8,139 bases of DNA from an uncultured Christensenella sp. (GTDB taxonomy: Bacteria; Bacillota; Clostridia; Christensenellales; Borkfalkiaceae): NCBI GenBank assembly GCA_910586365.1, contig CAJUGP010000062.1, forward strand, positions 1-8,139, in the 5' to 3' direction. Both the position numbers and the translations under genes were made by a program. The number at the start of each line of letters is the position of its first letter. Position 1 is the first letter of the stretch. Under the pieces are notes generated by a model. That model searched no databases, was not told the origin of the DNA, and saw nothing but the letters and a program-made list of their open reading frames with translations. Below, in pieces: positions 1-5,437 of the stretch.

Positions 1-45
1 AAACGCTTGAAAAAAAGTTATTTCAAAATCAAACGCTCGACCTTG
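1..45. repeat. 45-bp inverted copy of protease-gene sequence at the contig edge
   Basis: Bases 1-45 are the exact reverse complement of bases 602-646, with no mismatch; identity stops at base 46 (C here, A in the equivalent place in the partner). Read in frame 1 this stretch encodes residues 568-582 of the M48 peptidase annotated on the minus strand (KRLKKSYFKIKRSTL), while the thioredoxin that follows is in a different frame. The join falls on CCTTG (41-45), which fits both the protease gene and the Pro-Cys codons of the thioredoxin active site. This looks like a foldback or template-switch chimera at microhomology, or an assembly-graph artefact. A real inverted duplication is possible but less likely. 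Confidence 0.9.
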
Positions 46-259
46 CAGAATGCTCGCGCCCGTGCTCGATAAGCTAACGGAAGAATTTAACGCGGAGTTC
101 GTTAAGGTGAACGTAGACAGCGACGGCGAAACCGCCGCCGCGTTGGGTGTTTATTCCATTCCCGACGTTTACGTGTTCGACGGGGAAACGGTCGTAGCCC
201 ACAATCTCGGTTTTATCCCCGAAGAGAACATGCGCACATTCCTCAAAGCCAATTTATAA
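41..259 (+). CDS. Thioredoxin, C-terminal part only (truncated at the active site)
   Basis: This is the C-terminal part of a thioredoxin, a small cytosolic thiol-disulfide oxidoreductase that keeps protein thiols reduced. Codons 41-52 read Pro-Cys-Arg-Met, matching the end of the family's CGPC(K/R)M motif, so only the second active-site cysteine is present. Next come the helix APVLDKLTEEF, the strand FVKVNVDSD, the cis-proline loop SIPDVYVF, the strand ETVVAHNLGF and the last helix ending FLKANL. The first ATG is at 50, but it is an internal Met and has no ribosome binding site. About 30 N-terminal residues, including the Trp-Cys half of the motif, are missing. Upstream, the same frame reaches a TGA at 8-10 inside the inverted-repeat copy. 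The usual cis-Pro neighbour Thr is Asp here. The gene is probably intact in the genome and broken only at this contig edge. As presented it cannot be active. Confidence 0.88.
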   Translation, partial: PCRMLAPVLDKLTEEFNAEFVKVNVDSDGETAAALGVYSIPDVYVFDGETVVAHNLGFIPEENMRTFLKANL

Positions 260-270
260 CAAAATTACAA

Positions 271-303
271 AAAGCCCGCCGACGCTTTGCGTCGGCGGAC
301 TTT
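271..303. terminator. Bidirectional intrinsic terminator between thioredoxin and protease genes
   Basis: A 10-bp perfect GC-rich stem (276-285 with 289-298, loop TTT) is extended by a further G-C and A-T pairs after one mismatch. It is followed by TTTTGGTTT on the plus strand and by CTTTTTG on the minus strand. It lies 12 bases after the thioredoxin stop and 5 bases beyond the protease stop, so it can serve both converging genes. Confidence 0.85.
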
Positions 304-307
304 TGGT

Positions 308-2347
308 TTATACGATTTTCAAGCCTATCTTTTTCGCGTGGCGGTAAACGGCTGCGTTTGGTTTGCAGAACTGCACGACGTAATCTTCGTCGGCGTTTTT
401 CAGCAGCGAGAAATAACGCTGTATCTTGTATGCGATTTTGGCGCAGCGCATATCGAGCGGGTAGGGCGCAAAGAGATAAAGCCGTTTTATGCCGTTGTAA
501 TCCGTTCCGCCGCACAGGTAAATATCCTTTACGGTGATTTGGGCGAGTTCCGCCACCGACCGTATTATTTTTTCCGTGCGTTCGTTCTGCGGACAGGCGG
601 TCAAGGTCGAGCGTTTGATTTTGAAATAACTTTTTTTCAAGCGTTTTTTCGCGCTGTTGAACAGCTCTTGCGCGAACGACGCCTGCGAAGCGCGCATTTC
701 GTCCAACAGGTCTTGTTTTCCCGTGCGCAGAATGCAGTCGCCGTAAACTTCGATCGCGCTGCTCAGTTCAAAATCGCGCAAGATCGCGTCCCGCAACAAA
801 GGCAGTCCGCGTTCGTCGTCGCGCCGGCACAGGATTATGCCTTTATAGAACCGCGCGCTGTTGCAGTCCGCGTCCTTTTGCAAGATTTGATCGGCAAGCG
901 TCAGCGCTTTGTCGTAATCCAAATCGGTATATTCGCACAGCGCGAACAGCTCGACGGCTTCGCACGCATTTTCGGGCGCGCTTTCGTAGCGCTCGATATT
1001 TTCCCGCACGTCCTCGTAACGCTCTTCGCGCTGCCTTTGCCATTGCATGGTGAGAAAGAGCGTCAGCTCCCTGTCGCACGCGGCGGTGTATTTGAGCGCC
1101 TCGGCGAGGAAGTCGCCTTCGGGATAGCGGAAGGGATTGAATTGCGTAATGCCGAACGCCTCGGCGCGCATCGCAAAAGTGGGGTGGCTGTCGGTATAGG
1201 AGGGCAGGCGGCGCATCATGACGTCGAGCGCGTGCGGATAGGCTTCTTGCGCATGTTCCTTGAAATATTCGATTTTTTGTTTGTAAAAATCGTCGGGCGG
1301 CGTTTCGCCTGCGTATATGCCGTAGGAAAATTGCACGATGGGTTCGCGGAACACTTCGGAAAACATATAGGATTTCGCCGTGGCGTCCAAAAACGCCTGC
1401 GCGTCGGCATGGCGTTTCACTTCTTCGTCGGCGTTCTGTTCGCAGACGGCGGAAGAATAACATTGAAGAGTATCGATTTCGTCTTTGATCACTTCCCCGA
1501 AATACGAGAAAAACAGATTGGCAAATTTTCCGAATTTTTCGCGTTCGCAGTAGCGGTACAAGATTCTGTTATAGCGTTCGGCGCGCGCCGTATCGGCATG
1601 CACGACGTGCGCGAATTCGTGGACAAGAACGGCTTGCAGTTCTTGCTCCGTCAAAAGCGGCGCCATCGTGGGCGAAAGGGAAACGTAAGCCGTGCCGTCC
1701 TCTTCCGAAACGGAAATCCCGTCGCCGTCGTCGAGCAGAAGGCTGAATTTGCCCGTATATCCCACCGCCTTGGCGCAGCGGTCGGCAAGCGCGTAAAACA
1801 AAGGGTGTTCTTCGCGGTCAAGCGCAAGCCGCGCGTTCTTGCCCGTCATACGCAGCGGCTTGCGGAACAGCGTTAAGACCACGGGCGCGTAGAATAAATA
1901 CAGATACGCGCAAACCACGACGGATACGGCGATCAGTCCCGCATGCGTAAATTCTTCGCTGATCGGAATGAGGGCGCGCATAAGGAGCACGGCGCCGCAG
2001 CTGAAACACAGGCAGGCAAACGCAAGAAAGAGGTTGTAAGCAAAGACCTTGCGCAGCAGGCGTTCGAGCTTTGCCGCCTCTTCTTCAAACTTGCTCATGA
2101 TCTGCTCGCGGCGGTTCATGAGATAAGATTGAAATTTGCTAAGGGGCGTGTCGAGAATTTTTTCCTGATAGCGTTTTGAAAGCACGGCGTTTAAGATCGC
2201 TCCCGTAATAAGACTTACGGCGCCGAATGCGGCAAGCGCGATCCCGACCGGATAGGGAAGAGGGAAAAAGCCGAACGCCAAAGCAGGGATCGCAAGATAC
2301 GCGATCAAAACGGCGATCGGAATAAGAACGGAACGTAATTTTTTCAT
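308..2347 (-). CDS. Membrane-anchored M48-family zinc metallopeptidase with helical-repeat C-terminal half
   Basis: A 679-residue predicted membrane zinc peptidase. Four hydrophobic segments lie at about residues 6-28, 33-55, 100-124 and 137-161, with a charged stretch (about 65-98, possibly coiled coil) between the second and third. The catalytic domain follows. HEFAH at 243-247 supplies two zinc histidines and the catalytic Glu; EQNAD at 303-307 matches the third-ligand Glu of M48 enzymes; SHPT at 387-390 followed by R394 matches the conserved HP...R segment. Residues about 440-545 look like tetratricopeptide-type helical hairpins (for example DYDKALTLADQIL), and the last 130 residues are not recognised. 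Ordinary HtpX/M48B proteins are about 290 residues, so this is a long form. The start at 2347 has no Shine-Dalgarno sequence and sits about where a good promoter would begin transcription. Residues 568-582 are the stretch duplicated in inverted form at bases 1-45. Substrate unknown; membrane protein quality control is inferred from the family. Confidence 0.85.
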   Translation of the reverse strand: MKKLRSVLIPIAVLIAYLAIPALAFGFFPLPYPVGIALAAFGAVSLITGAILNAVLSKRYQEKILDTPLSKFQSYLMNRREQIMSKFEEEAAKLERLLRKVFAYNLFLAFACLCFSCGAVLLMRALIPISEEFTHAGLIAVSVVVCAYLYLFYAPVVLTLFRKPLRMTGKNARLALDREEHPLFYALADRCAKAVGYTGKFSLLLDDGDGISVSEEDGTAYVSLSPTMAPLLTEQELQAVLVHEFAHVVHADTARAERYNRILYRYCEREKFGKFANLFFSYFGEVIKDEIDTLQCYSSAVCEQNADEEVKRHADAQAFLDATAKSYMFSEVFREPIVQFSYGIYAGETPPDDFYKQKIEYFKEHAQEAYPHALDVMMRRLPSYTDSHPTFAMRAEAFGITQFNPFRYPEGDFLAEALKYTAACDRELTLFLTMQWQRQREERYEDVRENIERYESAPENACEAVELFALCEYTDLDYDKALTLADQILQKDADCNSARFYKGIILCRRDDERGLPLLRDAILRDFELSSAIEVYGDCILRTGKQDLLDEMRASQASFAQELFNSAKKRLKKSYFKIKRSTLTACPQNERTEKIIRSVAELAQITVKDIYLCGGTDYNGIKRLYLFAPYPLDMRCAKIAYKIQRYFSLLKNADEDYVVQFCKPNAAVYRHAKKIGLKIV
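602..646. repeat. Partner of the 45-bp inverted repeat (inside the protease gene)
   Basis: This is the likely original of the copy at 1-45. Here the sequence continues without a break in the protease reading frame on both sides (residues 568-582), whereas at 1-45 it is joined to an unrelated gene. It has no repeat-like or mobile-element features of its own. Confidence 0.9.
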
Positions 2348-2382
2348 GATATTATTGTAACATAATTCATCTTTTCTGACAA
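2348..2382 (-). promoter_or_regulatory. Sigma-A-type promoter of the M48 gene, apparently leaderless
   Basis: On the minus strand, TTGTCA (2382-2377) and TACAAT (2359-2354) are separated by 17 bp. Each differs from consensus at one base, and TG one base upstream of the -10 makes it an extended -10. Only six bases lie between the -10 and the ATG, so transcription should start at or next to the A of the start codon. No Shine-Dalgarno sequence is present. The assignment is from sequence only. Confidence 0.65.
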
Positions 2383-2426
2383 GCGCGGAAAGAGAAAAAA
2401 ATTTTTCAAAAAATTTGCCGAAACGC

Positions 2427-2457
2427 TTGACAATACATACTATGTAATGTATAGTAT
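2427..2457 (+). promoter_or_regulatory. padR operon promoter with inverted-repeat operator over the -10 box
   Basis: TTGACA (2427-2432, perfect) and TATAGT (2450-2455, one mismatch) are spaced by 17 bp. A perfect inverted repeat, ATACTAT (2437-2443) and ATAGTAT (2451-2457) with a 7-base centre, puts one arm in the spacer and the other over the -10. AT-rich operators of this kind in their own promoters are usual for PadR proteins, so autorepression is the natural reading. A-tracts at 2393-2416 lie just upstream and could act as an UP-type element. The predicted transcript starts near 2462. Confidence 0.7.
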
Positions 2458-2479
2458 TATGCGTAAAGGGGTATCGAGC

Positions 2480-2791
2480 ATGGAAATTCAGATGAAAAAA
2501 GGTTTGTTAGACGTTTGCGTTCTCGCGCTGTTAAAGCGCGGGGATTCTTACGGCTACCAAATCGTTTCGGAACTCTCGCCGCTGATCGAGGTTTCGGAAT
2601 CCACGCTGTATCCCATTCTCAGAAGGCTGGAAACGGCAGGGCAGCTTGTAACGTACACCCGCGAACACGGCGGCAGACTCAGAAGATACTACCGCATCAC
2701 GCGCGACGGATTGGGCAGGCTGGAAAAATTCAACCGCGAATGGCGCGACATGAGAAAAATATACGCATTTATTCAAGGAGAGGACGAATGA
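2480..2791 (+). CDS. PadR-family transcriptional regulator (short type)
   Basis: A 103-residue winged-helix DNA-binding protein of the PadR family. It opens with the typical MEIQMKKGLLDVCVLALL helix, then GDSYGYQI, the recognition helix SESTLYPILRRLE (39-51), and a wing with GGRLRRYYRITRDG (64-77). The family mostly acts as dimeric repressors that respond to small ligands or envelope stress; the short C-terminal helix (about 78-97) is the expected dimer element. I chose ATG 2480 because AAAGGGG (2465-2471) lies 8 bases upstream and because the family begins here. An in-frame ATG at 2447 lies upstream of the predicted transcription start. The stop overlaps the next gene's start (ATGA at 2788-2791), so the two are translationally coupled. 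It probably represses this operon through the inverted repeat at 2437-2457. Confidence 0.93.
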   Translation: MEIQMKKGLLDVCVLALLKRGDSYGYQIVSELSPLIEVSESTLYPILRRLETAGQLVTYTREHGGRLRRYYRITRDGLGRLEKFNREWRDMRKIYAFIQGEDE

Positions 2792-4386
2792 CAAAGAGAA
2801 AATATCTTCGTGAACTCAGGAAGGCTCTGGGGCGTATACCCGAAGCGGAAAAGGAAGAGCTGATCGAGTATTATGCCGAGATCATCGACGAATCGTACGA
2901 GCGCGGCAAAACGACGCGCGAGATATTCGCCACGCTCGAATCGCCCGAGCAGGTCGCTTCCGATTATTTTAACGCAAACGAGGGGCGCATGAACGGGCGC
3001 CGCCGCCCTCCGCGCAGGGAAAGTTATGCGCGCGAACGGGACGAATACGACGATTACGGCGAGCGTCCGCAAAGCGACGATTACCGCCGTGCGCCGCGCG
3101 AAACGGCGCCGCGCCGCGAAAAACGCAAGCACAACGTGTTGGTCACGGTGCTGCTCTTTCCGCTTTGGTTTCCGTTGGCGCTTGTCGCGTTCTTGTTGGC
3201 GCTGTCGGTAAGCATCACCGTTTTGGCACTGTTGATCGCCGATATCCTGCTTGTCGCGGCGTTCGGTATCGCGGGGGTCTATACGGTGATCGTGTCGTTC
3301 GGTCTGTTGCCGAACAACGCCATGATCGCGGTTGTGCAGTTCGGCGCGGCAGCCGTCTTTTTCGGGCTGGCGATGCTGTTCGAGATCACGGTGAAACCGC
3401 TTTCCAAGGGCGTGGGCGCGTTCTTCCGTTTGATGTTCCGCAGGGAAAACCGTTCCTCGGGTACGATCGCGCAGTCGCATTGGGTTGCCACCTTAGCGGT
3501 CGGCATGATTTTCGTGCTGGTCGGCGGCGGGGTCGGTTGGTTCGGGTTCCATGAACTCGGCGACGATTGGACCAAGCTTGCGGACGTCGGCGAATGCGTC
3601 GTGCGTACGGAAGAAATCGACGTCAGCACGGGCGTCGTGCGTTTGCAAGCGGATAACCTGCGCGTGAAAGTCGTTCCCACGATCGATCGGACCGCTTCGC
3701 TCGTCTATACCGAAAACGTCGAACTGCCTTTGGAATACGGCAGCGAAAACGGCGTGGTCACGCTGAAAAGCGGCGTTTGGACTCGTAATTTCTGGGAGCA
3801 TCATAAACAGGTTTGGCAGCGCGGAATCCTCTATTCCGCCGTCATCTCCGCACAATGCGAGGCGACGCTTTATCTTCCGGATATCTATGAGGGCGATCTG
3901 TTTGTAAGCGTGAATAACGGTTACCTTTCGGTCGACGGCGGCGAGCAGGACGTCCGTTGGAAGATGCCGATGGGGTATATAGATCTTTCGACCGATAACG
4001 GCATGATTTCCGTAAAAGGGTTGACTGCCAAGTGTATAATGGCGGATAGCGATAACGGTTACATCACGTTCGATCATGTGAATGCGGATCAAATCGACGT
4101 TACTACCGACAACGGCGGGATCAAGCTCAAACATACGCAGGGCAAAATCGTCAAAGGAAAAACGCAGAACGGCGTGATTTCATGCGAACGGCTGACGAGC
4201 GAGGATATCTCTTTTCAGGTAAGCAACGGTTCGATCAGCGGTTCGATCGTGGGCGAGTATTGGCAGTACAGCGTGGAAACCAAAGTGCATAACGGATCGT
4301 GTAACTTAAAAGACAGCGAATCGGGTGATCGGAAGCTCTATGTAAGAGTGAGCAACGGCTCGATCAGAATGGAATTTGTTTCGTAA
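2788..4386 (+). CDS. HAAS-domain membrane protein with DUF4097 beta-strand repeat domain
   Basis: A 532-residue membrane protein. Residues 1-60 form a HAAS/DUF1700-type helical domain (TKRKYLRELRKALGRIP, then EYYAEIIDE and SPEQVASDY), the usual partner of PadR genes. Residues 66-113 are a very polar linker rich in Arg, Asp, Glu and Tyr. Hydrophobic segments at about 116-139, 141-171, 178-200 and 232-252 are membrane helices. From about 270 the protein is beta-rich, and it ends in a DUF4097 repeat domain. Eight Asn-Gly turns (N377, N404, N423, N442, N461, N480, N502, N523) include four successive spacings of 19 residues, as expected for a beta-solenoid. The start at 2788 follows AAGGAG (2775-2780) and overlaps the padR stop by four bases. 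A much longer frame upstream of this start only reads through padR in the wrong frame. Function is unknown; a PadR-controlled envelope stress role is inferred from the pairing. Confidence 0.85.
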   Translation: MTKRKYLRELRKALGRIPEAEKEELIEYYAEIIDESYERGKTTREIFATLESPEQVASDYFNANEGRMNGRRRPPRRESYARERDEYDDYGERPQSDDYRRAPRETAPRREKRKHNVLVTVLLFPLWFPLALVAFLLALSVSITVLALLIADILLVAAFGIAGVYTVIVSFGLLPNNAMIAVVQFGAAAVFFGLAMLFEITVKPLSKGVGAFFRLMFRRENRSSGTIAQSHWVATLAVGMIFVLVGGGVGWFGFHELGDDWTKLADVGECVVRTEEIDVSTGVVRLQADNLRVKVVPTIDRTASLVYTENVELPLEYGSENGVVTLKSGVWTRNFWEHHKQVWQRGILYSAVISAQCEATLYLPDIYEGDLFVSVNNGYLSVDGGEQDVRWKMPMGYIDLSTDNGMISVKGLTAKCIMADSDNGYITFDHVNADQIDVTTDNGGIKLKHTQGKIVKGKTQNGVISCERLTSEDISFQVSNGSISGSIVGEYWQYSVETKVHNGSCNLKDSESGDRKLYVRVSNGSIRMEFVS

Positions 4387-4422
4387 AAAAAACTTCCCCG
4401 TCTCGGGCGGGGAAGTTTTTTT
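4386..4422. terminator. Strong intrinsic terminator after the padR operon
   Basis: A perfect 15-bp stem (4386-4400 with 4408-4422, loop TCTCGGG) has a GC core of CCCCG/CGGGG and flanking A and T runs. It begins at the last base of the stop codon. The A-tract on the 5' side makes it usable from both strands. Confidence 0.92.
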
Positions 4423-4439
4423 GTGTAAGGAATGGAATA

Positions 4440-4668
4440 AGGAACAATCCCCCTGTAATCCCCCTTTAACAAGGGGGACACAATCAGGATAAGACTCCTT
4501 GCGTAAAGGGAGGTGCCCCGAAAGGGGCGGTGGAATTGCACAAGGGGGCGCAATAAGTTAATCCCTCTTAAATTAAGGGGATTGTACAAGGGGGGACAAA
4601 AGAGGACCCCTCTTCTTAAATTAAGGGGGGATACGCGTTAGCGCAGGGGAGGTACAAGGGAACGCAGT
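4440..4668. repeat. Intergenic island of decayed palindromic repeats
   Basis: No gene is visible here. The region is a cluster of related dyads. TCCCCCTT (4459-4466) pairs with AAGGGGGA (4471-4478). GCCCC (4515-4519) pairs with GGGGC (4524-4528) around a GAAA tetraloop. Two imperfect palindromes (4561-4582 and 4607-4630) share the identical 14-mer CTTAAATTAAGGGG, 48 bp apart. ACAAGGG recurs after the dyads (near 4469, 4551, 4585 and 4653). The pattern suggests several degraded copies of one or two short interspersed elements stacked between a terminator and a promoter. It resembles non-coding repeats seen in gut Clostridia, from memory rather than a search. Confidence 0.6.
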
Positions 4669-4673
4669 AAGCT

Positions 4674-4737
4674 AAAAAAATTTTTTTGTAAAAATAGTTA
4701 AAAAACAGTTGACGGCGTGAAAAAAAGGTGATAAGAT
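4674..4737 (+). promoter_or_regulatory. Promoter of the feo operon
   Basis: TTGACG (4709-4714) and TAAGAT (4732-4737) are separated by 17 bp; the -35 matches five of six consensus bases and the -10 four of six. A very AT-rich stretch (4674-4706), including an A7T7 palindrome, lies just upstream and could act as an UP-type element. The predicted start near 4744 falls at the first dyad of the leader. I see no convincing Fur box. Confidence 0.55.
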
Positions 4738-4743
4738 ATTAAC

Positions 4744-4795
4744 AGTTCGCAATGGCGAACTTAAATTTAACGATTGCGGTTCGCAATGGCGAACC
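4744..4795 (+). promoter_or_regulatory. Duplicated dyad in the feoA leader (tandem operator or RNA hairpins)
   Basis: Two copies of the hairpin GTTCGC-AATG-GCGAAC lie 34 bp apart, at 4745-4760 and 4779-4794. Each is extended by one more pair, and that pair differs between copies (A-T at 4744/4761, G-C at 4778/4795), so pairing is kept although the bases changed. A competing 6-bp stem, ATTGCG (4773-4778) with CGCAAT (4782-4787), overlaps the second hairpin and could also pair with the first copy (4748-4753). The leader leads to GGAG (4806-4809) in front of feoA-1. It may be a pair of repressor sites just after the transcription start or an RNA switch; an iron link is inferred from position only. 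Confidence 0.55.
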
Positions 4796-4814
4796 TGCAA
4801 AAGACGGAGAGCTT

Positions 4815-5027
4815 ATGCCGCTGATTCTCGCGCCCGTGGGGCAGGAAATGAAAATCGTAAAAATCGTCGCGGACGAAAAGACGAAAAAGCACCTCGCCAA
4901 CTTGGGCGTGCTTGTTGAAGGGAAGATCACCGTTCTCTCGTCGAGCGGCGGCAGTGCGGTTTGCGCCGTGAAAGAAGGGCGGCTTGCGCTCGATCGTAAT
5001 TTGGCGTCGCATATTTTCGTGGCGTAA
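4815..5027 (+). CDS. feoA: FeoA-domain protein, first copy in the feo operon
   Basis: A 70-residue FeoA-type protein with an SH3-like fold, predicted to be cytosolic and to support the FeoB iron(II) transporter. It opens MPLILAPVGQEMKIVKI, continues with the helix KTKKHLANLGV (22-32), then EGKITVLSSSGGSAVCAVKEGRLALD and ends ASHIFVA. The start at 4815 is chosen because FeoA proteins of this subtype begin with MPL and because GGAG lies five bases upstream. An in-frame ATG at 4752 would add 21 residues, but those are encoded by the two dyads, are unlike the family, and lack a well-placed ribosome binding site (the nearest, AAAGGTGA, is about 20 bases away). It is distinct in sequence from the second FeoA downstream. 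No clear terminator follows, so it is likely cotranscribed with feoA-2 and feoB. Confidence 0.88.
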   Translation: MPLILAPVGQEMKIVKIVADEKTKKHLANLGVLVEGKITVLSSSGGSAVCAVKEGRLALDRNLASHIFVA

Positions 5028-5052
5028 GATTATCGTTATTGCGGTCGTGTAT

Positions 5053-5163
5053 GTCATTGCGAGCAGGTCATTTGGAGTATTGTCGTTCCGCGCGCCTTCT
5101 GGTCGTTCCGATCCGCCTTAGGCGGCACGAGTGCACGGCGCGATGTGGCTTGCCGGGGAATCC
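5053..5163. repeat. Interspersed repeat element between the two feoA genes
   Basis: This non-coding stretch starts with GTCATTGCGAGC and ends near GATGTGGC...GGGGAATCC, the edges of a repeat type I recall from many bacterial genomes (GTCATTGCGAG...GCAATC). Inside are two copies of GTCGTTCCG (5082-5090 and 5102-5110) and a CCGCC-TTA-GGCGG hairpin (5113-5125). It has no open frame with a plausible start. It splits feoA-1 from feoA-2 without an obvious terminator. Confidence 0.6.
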
Positions 5164-5203
5164 GAAAAATCATTCATAAAAAATTGGAAGGACGGGTACA
5201 TAT

Positions 5204-5437
5204 ATGGTAAAACAATTAAGCGATTTCGCCGTCGGCGAAAGAGGAAAAGTAAAAACCGTAACGGGCGAAGGCAAAATACGGCGCAGACTGTTCGACATGG
5301 GCGTAACGCCCGGCGCCGACGTTTTGCTTAAAAAGAAAGCGCCCCTCGGCGATCCGCTGGAAATCACCATTCGCGGTTATGAACTTACGCTCCGTCAAAG
5401 CGAGGCGGCTTGCGTGACGATGGAGGCGGATAAATGA
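5204..5437 (+). CDS. feoA: FeoA-domain protein, second copy, coupled to feoB
   Basis: A 77-residue FeoA protein, an SH3-like cytosolic partner thought to regulate or stabilise FeoB. The classical signature is clear: the N-terminal LSDFAVGERGKV strand, the helix KIRRRLFDMGVTPG (24-37), a basic strand DVLLKKKAPLGDP and the motif LEITIRGYELTLR (52-64). GGAAGGA (5186-5192) sits 11 bases before the ATG. The stop overlaps the feoB start as ATGA (5434-5437), which points to coupled translation and a functional pair with FeoB. It is closer to canonical FeoA than the first copy, which lacks the GDP...RGYELTLR segment, so the two probably have different roles. Confidence 0.95.
   Translation: MVKQLSDFAVGERGKVKTVTGEGKIRRRLFDMGVTPGADVLLKKKAPLGDPLEITIRGYELTLRQSEAACVTMEADK

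Noticed and set aside
287..1876. A 529-codon open frame on the plus strand opposite the M48 gene
   Set aside because: It lies antisense to a gene with complete catalytic motifs, has no recognisable domain, and its composition (rich in Phe, Arg, Val and Ala) is what antisense reading of this codon usage gives. It also starts inside the terminator.
2447..2479. Upstream in-frame ATG for padR
   Set aside because: It is within the promoter just before the -10 box and lies upstream of the predicted transcription start; family alignment and the ribosome binding site favour 2480.
2515..2787. Long 5' extension of the HAAS/DUF4097 frame over padR
   Set aside because: It reads through padR in another frame. 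The good ribosome binding site and the family N-terminus are at 2788.
2773..3480. 235-codon open frame on the minus strand
   Set aside because: It is opposite the HAAS and membrane part of a clear gene, and its Arg-, His- and Asp-rich product has no family features.
4700..4745. Fur or DtxR box in the feo promoter
   Set aside because: GATAAGATATTA is only a weak partial match and has no proper dyad; I do not call a site.
4752..4814. N-terminal extension of feoA-1 from the ATG in the first dyad
   Set aside because: The 21 extra residues are encoded by the repeated dyads, do not look like FeoA, and have no properly spaced ribosome binding site. It cannot be fully excluded without a mapped start.
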